This document shows positions 44,608 through 52,145 of a stretch of 64,000 nt of DNA, one piece after another. The DNA comes from Bradyrhizobium guangzhouense (GTDB lineage: Bacteria > Pseudomonadota > Alphaproteobacteria > Rhizobiales > Xanthobacteraceae): contig NZ_CP030053.1 in the NCBI RefSeq assembly GCF_004114955.1, positions 5,518,001-5,582,000 on the forward strand. Direction: 5' to 3'. The position numbers and the translations under genes are program-made. The notes under the pieces were generated by a model. The model was not told where the DNA came from, did no database searches, and saw only the letters and a program-made list of their open reading frames with translations. The stretch's first letter is position 1, and each line of letters opens with the position of its first letter.

Positions 44608-44962
44608 GTCGAACTTTCGCGGCGCTGGCTCTCGCGCAAATCGAAGTCACGCGCGAATCTCGCACCTCCGCGGGGCATTGCCAAGCGCAAAGGGATTCGG
44701 AACCGCGGGAGACATTGGAATTGGCGACTGAACCGCCTCCGGCAGTATCTGCAGCGGTCGGCTTTGGCAGAAATCGCACATCATGTGGCACGCATCGGCG
44801 GAGATTGCTTCGGGCCGCCGGGCAACCTTAGCCAAATCGCACGACCGCTCGCGCCAGGCGGCCCCGTGGTGCCGGGGATGTGACTGGTCGTGAAGCCGTG
44901 ATCCGTTGGGGCTTTGCGGTCGAAGGCCAATTTAAGGGGGCAACGACATCCGGAGAAAAACG
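44608..44962. other. Intergenic region with no recognised feature
   Basis: These 355 bases between the divergent solute-binding protein gene and the small secreted protein gene contain open frames with arginine- and tryptophan-rich translations typical of non-coding high-GC DNA. I see no tRNA, strong hairpin or dispersed repeat of the families found elsewhere in the window. CCGGAGAAAAACG directly before 44963 is the ribosome site of the next gene. Confidence 0.5.
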
Positions 44963-45229
44963 ATGCGTTCCATTTTGGCTTTGAGCCTTTTGATCGCCCT
45001 TTGCGGCGCTGCGAATGCAGCGACGGTGCATCACACCCATCAGCACGCTGTCGTGCACTCCCGGCAGAGCGTACCTCGATCCGCTTCGAGCTTTGCCTAC
45101 GCGCCGTCCGAGTCGCCGGGCCAATTCCGGTCGACCTCCTGTAGCCAGCCCGAGCCGTATTACGGCGCATGTCAGGGCTATGCGCCCGGGGAAAAGGAGC
45201 GGTTTCTCGGCAGCGTATTCACCCCGTAG
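44963..45229 (+). CDS. Small secreted His/Ser-rich protein
   Basis: The 88-residue product starts with a clean signal peptide (MRSILALSLLIALCGAANA, cleavage before ATV). The mature 69 residues begin TVHHTHQHAVVHSRQS, a histidine cluster that might bind metal, then a Ser/Pro region and two Cys near CSQPEPYYGACQGY that could form one disulfide. It resembles small exported hypothetical proteins common in Bradyrhizobium; I know no function for them. CGGAGAAA lies upstream of the ATG. Confidence 0.65.
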   Translation: MRSILALSLLIALCGAANAATVHHTHQHAVVHSRQSVPRSASSFAYAPSESPGQFRSTSCSQPEPYYGACQGYAPGEKERFLGSVFTP

Positions 45230-45361
45230 AAGCCATCCACATCGCACTTGATGATGCGCACCCTCGTGCGCGAAAGCCTGTTGAAGTTGAACTCGCCGTT
45301 GCCGGATATTTTCGCACGATCGAGCAACAAGCGGGAACGGAGTTCCTATTTCGCCTGGGCG

Positions 45362-45399
45362 CAAAAGCAAAAGCCCGTACGGCGCGAGCCGTGCGGGCT
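45362..45399 (-). terminator. Hairpin terminator downstream of the metallo-hydrolase gene
   Basis: On the minus strand AGCCCGCACGGC-TCGC-GCCGTACGGGCT is followed by TTTGCTTTTGC. The stem spans 45372-45399 and lies about 80 bases after the stop of the B3-type hydrolase gene, reading in its direction. Confidence 0.7.
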
Positions 45400-45479
45400 G
45401 TCGTCGAGCGCCTGCTCGTCGACAAGTTTGCCACGGGCCACAAACGGACTGACAAACCCGCAGCGAAGATGAGCAGCTT

Positions 45480-46520
45480 TCATGCCTTCCAGGACGTGAG
45501 CACCGCCTGCGCGCATTCGTTCATCACCGTGAGTGCACGTTCAACAGTCGGCGCCCCCAGCACGAACGGATTAGGACCTGCGCCCGCGGCGGCAGCGAGT
45601 TTCTCGATCGAGCCATCATAGGCACTGTGGTTCGAGATGAAGACATCGACGCCCTGTTGCCTCGCCAACTCACGAGCCCGAGCCGTGGCTTCGACATAGG
45701 CCTGCAACCTTTCCGGCTTCCGGCCGAAATTGAAGGCGGTGCCGCCCCACAGCAGCGCGCGATGTTTCTGAGTTCCCAGGGTCACGTCGAAGATCGGCGA
45801 TATCGTTCCCATCGTGTGCCCCGGGGTGATCAGGATGTTCACGATGGTGTCACCAAGCTGGACTTTGTCGCCATCAGTGACGACGACGTCGCGTTTCGGA
45901 GGCCGCCCCCAAAGCGGATGGTCAAACTCGAGCTTGGTTTCCATCATGGCCCAATCGGCCTCGCTGAGGACGATGCGCGACCCATACTTCCGGGTGAAAT
46001 AGCCGGCTCCGCCATAGTGGTCGCCATGGCCGTGGGTCACGATGATCGTCTTCACTTTCGATGGATCGAGTCCGACACTCTTGAGGCCTCGCTCGATGGT
46101 ATGCTCCGCGTCATCGTCGTTATTCATTGCATCGAGCAGGATGATGCCGTCGGAAGTCGTGAGCGCCCAGGCGCTGACCCATTTGCCGCCGACGAAGTAC
46201 AAATTGTCGAACGCCCTGCCCGGCGGCGGCGCGGGTAGCGCCATCAACTTCTCCAAATCGGGCATCGGTGCCTTGAAATTCGGGTCGGCCGACTTGCCGA
46301 GCACGAGTAGCGCCTCGAGATCGCTGCCTGCGGCCTGTCTGGCGGCCGTGAGATGACGTTCGACTTCCGGAGTCATCGCATCGGCCAATGCTTGCGGTGC
46401 CGCTAGTGCGAAGCAACAAGCACAGCCCATTTTAAGCAGCGCCCGCCGACTGGTTCGCGAGGCGTGCGGAGCTTCTTCAGCGCGAAACGGAGTTGGCATC
46501 TTTTGACGAAAGAGAGCCAT
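45480..46520 (-). CDS. Exported metallo-beta-lactamase-fold hydrolase, subclass B3-like
   Basis: The 346-residue protein has a signal with an SRRALLKMG twin-arginine-like start (residues 24-46, ending AAPQALA). The metallo-beta-lactamase fold follows with a full zinc set: His163, His165, Asp167 and His168 in THGHGDHYGG, His235 in TPGHTMGTIS and His298 in SNHSAYDGS. The HxHxDH, His, His pattern without a zinc Cys is that of subclass B3 enzymes and their non-lactamase relatives. Whether it cleaves beta-lactams is unknown. GAGGAC seven bases before ATG 46520 sets the start; a hairpin terminator follows. Confidence 0.85.
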   Translation of the reverse strand: MALFRQKMPTPFRAEEAPHASRTSRRALLKMGCACCFALAAPQALADAMTPEVERHLTAARQAAGSDLEALLVLGKSADPNFKAPMPDLEKLMALPAPPPGRAFDNLYFVGGKWVSAWALTTSDGIILLDAMNNDDDAEHTIERGLKSVGLDPSKVKTIIVTHGHGDHYGGAGYFTRKYGSRIVLSEADWAMMETKLEFDHPLWGRPPKRDVVVTDGDKVQLGDTIVNILITPGHTMGTISPIFDVTLGTQKHRALLWGGTAFNFGRKPERLQAYVEATARARELARQQGVDVFISNHSAYDGSIEKLAAAAGAGPNPFVLGAPTVERALTVMNECAQAVLTSWKA

Positions 46521-46795
46521 TGGGGTGTCCTCACTGGCTGGCGTTTCTGACGGATCCCGAGACAATATTCGGCCCACGCTCGGCCAAACGCAAGCCACCC
46601 AAATCTCGATCGCGCAAATCGATCCGCCTCCGGTTCGGGGCAAAATTGCCGCTTCGATCAACGGCAGGGCGCGGCCGGCTCATCCTTGATGAACGGACGT
46701 CCTTCGCGCAGCTTTGATGGCAGGGAATTGGTCCAGTTCGTCGCGTTTGGACCTTGGGCCGAGTTCTATCGCGCGACGCAATCAGGTGTATGCCA

Positions 46796-47866
46796 TCAAT
46801 CCAGCGGCACGTTCAGACTGGTCCCTTTGACGATGATGCCGCCACGGTTGCCGATCTCGATCGAACCGTAGCGTTGCCTGAAGCAATCGGGCAGCGGCCG
46901 GTCGCCTTCCATGCTGAGCCAGAGGCGCAACAAATGACGCTTCTGGCTGACATCCGGCCAATCGCGGAATCCGGTCCGATCGTGCAGAAGGGCATGATTG
47001 TAGACGAACTGCATGTCGCCAGGCTGCAGCCGCATGCCGAAATGCAGCGATGGGTCATTTGCGAGCGCATCAAACAGGTCGAGCGCCTCGACGTGAGCGG
47101 GCGTCAGCCTCATGGCTTCAGGGAAGCGCTGCGCGCTGTCGATGTACTGGCGCTGATAGAAACCGGTCAGGAACCCCGCATGCCAGTTCAGCACGGGGAT
47201 TTCGAGATATGGTTTTTCGTTCTCCGGGACCTCGCCGCGGCGGTCCGTCGCGATTCCGTCGAACAGGAGGGCGGCAAGGTCGGGACGCCTGGCAAACATC
47301 TCGTTATAGATCGTCGACGTGCTGACGAGGAGCGAGTCCCCACCCTCCATGGCCTCGCGAATGCATAGCAGCCCGACCACGTCGGACGAATCCGTGTGAA
47401 ACGTCTGCCGTTCCGAGGTCTGATAGATCCTGACGTTCGGATCCTTGGCGTCGGCGCCGACGTCGCGGACGTGACCGAGAATATGCCCCGCGGCATTTTG
47501 CGATCGCGCCGACCCCAAATGCGCACCCACCCCGCAAAAGATGGTCGCGGCAAACGCCTGGCTGTACTTTGCCACCGGCAGGCCGCGGATGACTTCGAAG
47601 CCGAGGCCGGTGAGCAGCGTGGTCTTGAGCTGTTCGAGATGCGCGCCGAGACGAGGCAGCGGAAAGCTCTCCTTGGTGATCCCGGCGATGTTGCTGCTCC
47701 GACCCAGATAGGATTCAGCCGCGTTCTCGAGCTCGGCAATCTCGCTGGCCGCGAGTGTTCTCAACCATCGATCGGGGCTGGCTTTCATCTCGGCGCCTCT
47801 CCAGGCGGACGGGATGTCGATCTTCCCTGGAGGGCGATTGATTGCTCGCGCTGAGACGTCGTTCAT
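46796..47866 (-). CDS. TauD/TfdA-family Fe(II)/2-oxoglutarate dioxygenase
   Basis: The 356-residue enzyme has the iron ligands His157 and Asp159 in RQTFHTDSSDVVGLL and a distal His (His295, or His291) in FVYNHALLHDRTGF, followed by Arg in HLLRLWLSM for binding 2-oxoglutarate. The N-terminal 60 residues are an added helical region, and the length is that of the TauD-like group with this extension. The family oxidises sulfonates, phenoxyacetates, carnitine precursors and others; nothing nearby reveals the substrate. The start at 47866 is the first conserved Met; the frame is open to 47965. Confidence 0.85.
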   Translation of the reverse strand: MNDVSARAINRPPGKIDIPSAWRGAEMKASPDRWLRTLAASEIAELENAAESYLGRSSNIAGITKESFPLPRLGAHLEQLKTTLLTGLGFEVIRGLPVAKYSQAFAATIFCGVGAHLGSARSQNAAGHILGHVRDVGADAKDPNVRIYQTSERQTFHTDSSDVVGLLCIREAMEGGDSLLVSTSTIYNEMFARRPDLAALLFDGIATDRRGEVPENEKPYLEIPVLNWHAGFLTGFYQRQYIDSAQRFPEAMRLTPAHVEALDLFDALANDPSLHFGMRLQPGDMQFVYNHALLHDRTGFRDWPDVSQKRHLLRLWLSMEGDRPLPDCFRQRYGSIEIGNRGGIIVKGTSLNVPLD

Positions 47867-48039
47867 ATCATTGGTTCCCGGGAGAGTGGTCGCCAGACAG
47901 GGGGCAGAACCAATCGACGATAGGGTGGCGACCACTTGTTTGCAACTTGGCCAGGCGCAATGCACGGCTAACCGAGGGCAAGCGTCGCTCAGCTTCGAAA
48001 ACTCGTGTCGTCCTCTGCAAGAGCTGAAGCCGGCCAGGG

Positions 48040-48510
48040 CTAGCGGTCGCCGGTTTCGACAAACGCCGCCAGATTCTCGAGCGTGGAGGCCATCCCCGCT
48101 TCATGGTCGGCTTTGCTGATCCCTTGCGGAACATCGCGTGCGACGATGCTGACGAGAGTCTTGTCGCCCGAGGGATGAAAGACCCAGCTCATCGTCATCG
48201 TGCCGGCGAATTCAGGTCGGTCGGATACGAAATCGATGGCCTGGACGATCCTCTGGTCCGGCACAAGTTTGAGGAAGCGCCCCAGCACGACATCGGTCCG
48301 GGCCGACGACTTTCCAATGTCGCTCCCGAACGACAAGATGATCTTGAAGTGGCCTCCGTGCCTGGGTTCGAATCTTTCGATTTCAGCTTCGGCGCCCCTG
48401 GGCGCAATCCAGCGCGCGAGGTCTCCGGGCTGGATGCAGGCGCTGTAGATGCGCGTCGAACTTGCGGAGATCAGGCGAGACGAGGTGTGCGTCCGGTCCG
48501 GCTCGTCCAT
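48040..48510 (-). CDS. SRPBCC/AHSA1-like protein
   Basis: The 156-residue protein has the START-like fold of the AHSA1 family: SRLISASSTRIYSACIQPGDLARWIAPRG is spread over residues 10-38, then the sheet HFKIILSFG, RIVQAIDFVSDRPEFAGTMTMSWVFHPSGDKTLVSIVARDVP, and a final long helix (HEAGMASTLENLAAFVE). Such proteins bind hydrophobic ligands or act as Hsp90-activator-like factors; the activity is unknown. AGGAAA six bases before ATG 48510 favours this start over ATG 48549 or 48579. No neighbour suggests a pathway. Confidence 0.82.
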   Translation of the reverse strand: MDEPDRTHTSSRLISASSTRIYSACIQPGDLARWIAPRGAEAEIERFEPRHGGHFKIILSFGSDIGKSSARTDVVLGRFLKLVPDQRIVQAIDFVSDRPEFAGTMTMSWVFHPSGDKTLVSIVARDVPQGISKADHEAGMASTLENLAAFVETGDR

Positions 48511-48771
48511 ATCCGTTTCCTGCTTTTGTGTTTGCCCAGCCACGCTCATATCGTTGCAAGACGTCTCCAGTCGTCGCATTCCGACAAGTCAGTCTCGTAT
48601 TTATCTCGATAGCGGCCGTCAGGTGATTGCGACTGGCGTGCCATTGGCCACGCTGTCGATGACAAATCGCCAGATGGCCTTGCGATCTGCGAATGGCCGG
48701 TATCGGAATATTGTGATACAACCCCTGGGTGTCGGGACGGCTGTTCCGTCCCGAATTTCGGGAGGTCCCTT

Positions 48772-49320
48772 ATGCGATCGTCATCAGGCTTCGCCGTGCC
48801 GTCAGTCGTTGCGACCTTGTCAGCCGTCTTGCTGTGCAGCAGCACAGCAATGTCGCAGCCCACGCCAAACGCCTCGCTCCCCGCCGTCTCGGTCGAAGCG
48901 CCGAAGCCTCGGCCGACTGTTGTGCCACGGCAGGGGCCAACGGCCGTGACCTCCCACCACCGGGCCGCCGGCGCGTCATCAGCCCAAAATCCGGTATTCG
49001 CCCCGGATTCGGCGCTGGGTAAGCTTGCCAGGCTGGAGCGATCCGCCAGCAGCTGCAACGGTGGTTGCGAAACAAGTTACAGGGTCGGCAACGCTCCCTG
49101 GGTTGGGTGTAGTTACACCGGTGAAAACTTTGCGACCGGAACCAACTTCTCGTCCACGTGCCGGGACACGCTCAGCTACAACACCTACGGGCAATGCTTC
49201 GCCACAAAGACCTTCCTGGGCATGACAGGCCGAGAGGCCCGGTGGCTTTGCAGCAGCCTGTTGGCCTCAGGCAAGCTGCCCGGCGAAAGGCAGGTCGCCG
49301 AGCAATCGGGCCGCCGCTGA
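48772..49320 (+). CDS. Secreted cysteine-rich protein of unknown function
   Basis: The 182-residue product has a signal peptide (MRSSSGFAVPSVVATLSAVL, ending near AMSQ). The next stretch, SLPAVSVEAPKPRPTVVPR, looks like the post-signal segment of TonB-dependent receptors, including the one at the right edge of the window (LPSVEVDGPKHAQAPRRPK). The C-terminal half contains six cysteines (SSCNGGC, VGC, STC, GQC, WLC) that could form three disulfides. I recognise no domain. GGAGG before the ATG is a strong ribosome site. Confidence 0.6.
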   Translation: MRSSSGFAVPSVVATLSAVLLCSSTAMSQPTPNASLPAVSVEAPKPRPTVVPRQGPTAVTSHHRAAGASSAQNPVFAPDSALGKLARLERSASSCNGGCETSYRVGNAPWVGCSYTGENFATGTNFSSTCRDTLSYNTYGQCFATKTFLGMTGREARWLCSSLLASGKLPGERQVAEQSGRR

Positions 49321-49474
49321 TCGACGCACTCGCAGGCGATATCAGAGACATAGGACAGCGTGGCTCGAGGGATTTTCGCGCCACGCTGAATGCTTGTTCG
49401 GGGGCGAAAGCGCCTGACAATCGGGCCCGAACGCGCCGTGACGCGAATGACGCCCAGCCAGGCAGGACGTTCAA

Positions 49475-49495
49475 TGCTGACAGAATCTGGCAGCA
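49475..49495. promoter_or_regulatory. Operator copy 1, upstream of the YafY-type regulator
   Basis: An imperfect palindrome (TGCTGACA ... CTGGCAGCA) lies 19 bases before the regulator's ATG at 49515. An almost identical element lies at 50205-50225, ahead of the VOC gene. The two match at 19 of 21 positions, which points to binding by the same regulator. Confidence 0.75.
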
Positions 49496-49514
49496 GGCCG
49501 TGATATCAGCCGCC

Positions 49515-50201
49515 ATGTCGCGCGCTCAACGCCTTCTCGATGTGATCCAGCTCCTGCGAAGTCATCGTCGGCCGGTCGCGGCATGCCGGCTGGCCGAGGA
49601 TCTGGGTGTCTCTGTCAGGACGATCTACCGGGACATCGAGACGCTGAAGGGCCAAGGCGCCCACATCGATGGTGAGGCCGGCATCGGCTATGTGCTGCGG
49701 CCCGGATTCATGTTGCCGCCGCTGATGTTCTCGGAAGAGGAGATCGAAGCGCTGGTGCTGGGCGGCCGGTGGGTTGCCGCGCAGCAGGATGAACCGCTGG
49801 GAAAGGCGGCCAAGAACGCGCTTGCGAAGATTGCCGCCGTGCTGCCGGACGATCTGCAGCGAAGCCTGGAAACGTCGGGCCTGATGGTCGCTCGCCGCGA
49901 TCCGGCGGCAGGCGACGCCGAATTGCCGATCATTCGGGCCGCCATCCGCAACGAGCGCAAACTGCGCATCACCTACAGCGACGAAGGGGACAACCGCACC
50001 CATCGCACGATCTGGCCGATCGCGCTCGGGTTCTTCGATCGGCTTCGCATGGTGGCGGCCTGGTGCGAGAGTCGCGGCGACTATCGCCATTTCCGCACCG
50101 ACCGGATCCTGTCGATCACGCTCACGGAGCGCCGCTATCCGCGGCGCCGTACAGATTTGCTGCGGGAATGGCAGCAGCAGGAATGTATCACCCAGCCCTG
50201 A
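49515..50201 (+). CDS. YafY-family (HTH_11/WYL) transcriptional regulator
   Basis: The 228-residue protein has a DeoR/HTH_11 domain at 1-60 (RAQRLLDVIQLLRSHRRPVA, LAEDLGVSVRTIYRDIETL) and a WYL-type domain (about 130-220) that in this family senses ligands. RLRMVAAWCESRGDYRHFRTDRI is typical of YafY proteins. ATG 49515 places the helix-turn-helix at the N terminus as in homologues; the frame runs open from 49158. Identical operators flank the gene, one before it and one directly after its stop, suggesting that it represses both itself and the VOC gene downstream. Confidence 0.88.
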   Translation: MSRAQRLLDVIQLLRSHRRPVAACRLAEDLGVSVRTIYRDIETLKGQGAHIDGEAGIGYVLRPGFMLPPLMFSEEEIEALVLGGRWVAAQQDEPLGKAAKNALAKIAAVLPDDLQRSLETSGLMVARRDPAAGDAELPIIRAAIRNERKLRITYSDEGDNRTHRTIWPIALGFFDRLRMVAAWCESRGDYRHFRTDRILSITLTERRYPRRRTDLLREWQQQECITQP

Positions 50202-50204
50202 TCA

Positions 50205-50225
50205 TGCTGACAAAAACTGGCAGCA
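50205..50225. promoter_or_regulatory. Operator copy 2, upstream of the VOC gene
   Basis: TGCTGACA ... CTGGCAGCA, the same palindrome as at 49475-49495, differing in two central bases, begins three bases after the regulator's stop codon and ends 46 bases before the VOC start. It probably overlaps the VOC promoter. Confidence 0.75.
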
Positions 50226-50271
50226 CCCTCCTGTAAGCCTCGGCCATCGCCAAGCTGAACAGGAGATGCAA

Positions 50272-50638
50272 ATGGCCGAATTCAACATCGTGGTGCTCTA
50301 TGTCGACGACGCGCAAGCGAGCTCCACTTTCTATCAGACCCTGCTGGAGCGCCCGGTCGCGCAATCGTCCCCGAAATTCGTGCTGCTCCCACTCGGGAAC
50401 GGCGCCATGCTGGGCCTCTGGCAGCGTGACGCCGTCGAGCCGCCGCCTGCTGCGGAAGCCGGTTGCAACGAGATCTCGTGGGCGGTCGCAAACGCGGAGG
50501 CCGTGCGCGACCTATGACATCTGGACGACCCGCGGCGTGCGGATTGCGCAGCCTCCGACCGCCATGCCCTTCGGACATACCTTCGTTGCGCTCGATCCCG
50601 ACGGTCATCGCCTGCGCGTGCTGGCGACCGCCGCTTAA
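50272..50638 (+). pseudogene. VOC/glyoxalase-like gene with a frameshift
   Basis: Starting at ATG 50272 (AGGAG six bases upstream), the first frame reads MAEFNIVVLYVDDAQASSTF through NEISWAVANAEAVRDL and then stops at 50517. The remainder of a normal vicinal-oxygen-chelate domain continues in another frame: YDIWTTRGVRIAQPPTAMPF, then GHTFVALDPDGHRLRVLATAA, ending at 50638. Joined, they give a typical 121-residue VOC protein, so one base has been gained or two lost near 50500-50515. It is either a recent pseudogene or a sequencing error. VOC proteins next to YafY regulators often belong to bleomycin-resistance or PhnB-like groups. Confidence 0.8.
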
Positions 50639-50670
50639 ACGGCGCCCGGCTGGCGCCGACTGCCGCGCGT

Positions 50671-50709
50671 GAGAGGCTGAACGTCTGGCACTGCCGCGAT
50701 CAGCCTCTC
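50671..50709. terminator. Possible terminator hairpin after the VOC gene
   Basis: GAGAGGCTGA (50671-50680) and TCAGCCTCTC (50700-50709) form a perfect ten-pair stem with a 19-base loop, 32 bases after the VOC frame. There is no T-run, so this may be a stabilising hairpin rather than a true intrinsic terminator. Confidence 0.35.
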
Positions 50710-50797
50710 TGTCGCAGGGGCTCGACGGGACGCCCTCTTCATGCCGTTGGCCGAAGCTCCGATTGCGTGAAGCGAAAAGGCTGACTAGGAAATTCGG

Positions 50798-51364
50798 ATG
50801 AATTCCGAATCGCCCCCCAGTTGGCCCGTCGTGGAGCCGCCGCCTTTCCTTCCCGCCCCGCGTCGCCGGTGGCCGCTTGCGCTCGCCGTGGCCGTCGTCT
50901 TTGCGCTCGCAGGCGCAGGGGCCTGTTATGTCTGGCTGAACGGCGGATTGTTCCTTCCCTCCGCGGGGCGCGAGGCCGCCGACGCCGATGCCGGCGCCAA
51001 CGACAAGGCGGTCATGACGGACCTGCTCGCTTCGCAGCAAAAGACGGCTGACGATTTGGCCGCGATCGACAGGGCCGTCGCCGATCAGCAGGAGCAGCTG
51101 AAGGAGATCGTGAGCCAGCTGGCCAGCCTCAGCTCGAAAATCGACGCATTGAAGAGCGCGGCCCCCCAGCCATCGGTTCCGCCGTTCCCGTCGCCCGGGC
51201 CTGTGACATCGATACCGCCGGCTTCACCGCCTCCTGTCGCACCGGCTCCAGCAGCGCGCGTCGCCCCACGGCCAAAGAAGCCGCCGCGTGTCGCGACCCC
51301 GACGGGTCCGATCTCGGTCGGGGGAGCGCCGCTGAACGCTGCGCCCACGGCGACCGCGCACTGA
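50798..51364 (+). CDS. Single-pass membrane protein with coiled coil and Pro-rich tail
   Basis: The 188-residue protein has a short cytoplasmic Pro-rich N terminus, one membrane helix (WPLALAVAVVFALAGAGACYV, about residues 25-45), a helical stretch with heptad character (LLASQQKTADDLAAIDRAV and DQQEQLKEIVSQLASLSSKI, about 75-110), and a Pro/Ala-rich tail from 115 onward. This layout is common among small rhizobial envelope proteins without assigned function. AGGAAA before ATG 50798 supports the start. It is convergent with the TSUP gene, ten bases apart. Confidence 0.65.
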   Translation: MNSESPPSWPVVEPPPFLPAPRRRWPLALAVAVVFALAGAGACYVWLNGGLFLPSAGREAADADAGANDKAVMTDLLASQQKTADDLAAIDRAVADQQEQLKEIVSQLASLSSKIDALKSAAPQPSVPPFPSPGPVTSIPPASPPPVAPAPAARVAPRPKKPPRVATPTGPISVGGAPLNAAPTATAH

Positions 51365-51374
51365 GCAAGCCCGT

Positions 51375-52145
51375 CTAGGCGATGAGTTGTTTCGCCGCGG
51401 CCGAGATCATCACCAACCCGCCTGTTATCACCGCGACGTCGAGGATCGCGGTGTGGATGTGCACCGGCATCCGCTCGACGAAGGCTCTGGCCAGGAACGC
51501 GCCTGGGATGGCGATGCCGCCGATTAGCAGCGCCAAGGCGAGCACCTGCGCGGTCACGGCGCCGGCGAGGCCGAACACCGAGATCTTGATCAAACCGGTT
51601 CCGAGCGAGATCATCGCATCGGTCGCGATCACCGCGGCGCCTTCGAGGCCGGCGGCCATCAGCAGCGAGAGCAGGATCACGCCGGAGCCTGAGGTGCCGC
51701 CGACCAGGACGCCGTAGCCGACCGAGCCCGTCGCCAGGCCGGTGTCGCCGATCCTGACCTCCCGACGGCGCAGCACGCGGCGCAGCGGCACGCTCAGGAT
51801 CAGCATGGTGCCGATCACGATCGCGGCGCCGGCATTGGTGAGGCGGGTGTAGCCGTAGGCGCCGAGCGCGGTCGTCAGCGCCGCGCAGGCGAGCACGATC
51901 ACTGCACGGCGGCGATCGACGTAGCGGAGATAAGCCACGGCGCGGCTGGAATTGGTGAAGAGCGCCGATATCGCGATGATCGGCACCACGGGCTCGGCGC
52001 CGACCAGCGGCACCAGCACCAGCGGCATCAGGGCGCCGGTGCCGTAGCCGGCGAGACCACCGATGATCGAGGCAAACAACGCCATCATCGCGACCAGCAG
52101 CAGCTGGAAAATCGAGATGTCGGCGAAGCCTGGGACGATGGTCAA
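51375..52145 (-). CDS. TSUP/TauE-SafE family membrane transporter
   Basis: The 256-residue protein is a sulfite-exporter-type (TauE/SafE, DUF81) membrane protein with about eight hydrophobic helices. IIGGLAGYGTGALMPLVLVP is the first repeat motif and GSVGYGVLVGGTSGSGVILL the second, related by the family's internal duplication. It starts at TTG 52145, whose bases overlap the stop of cca (TTGA); an internal ATG would cut into the first helix. The usual substrates are sulfite, sulfoacetate or other organosulfur anions; none is implied here. It is the last gene of the DUF1285-to-TSUP operon. Confidence 0.85.
   Translation of the reverse strand: MTIVPGFADISIFQLLLVAMMALFASIIGGLAGYGTGALMPLVLVPLVGAEPVVPIIAISALFTNSSRAVAYLRYVDRRRAVIVLACAALTTALGAYGYTRLTNAGAAIVIGTMLILSVPLRRVLRRREVRIGDTGLATGSVGYGVLVGGTSGSGVILLSLLMAAGLEGAAVIATDAMISLGTGLIKISVFGLAGAVTAQVLALALLIGGIAIPGAFLARAFVERMPVHIHTAILDVAVITGGLVMISAAAKQLIA

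Noticed and set aside
48449..48771. Plus-strand open frames between the SRPBCC gene and the secreted protein gene
   Set aside because: They overlap the SRPBCC gene and its upstream region, with Arg/Ser-rich translations and no supported start.
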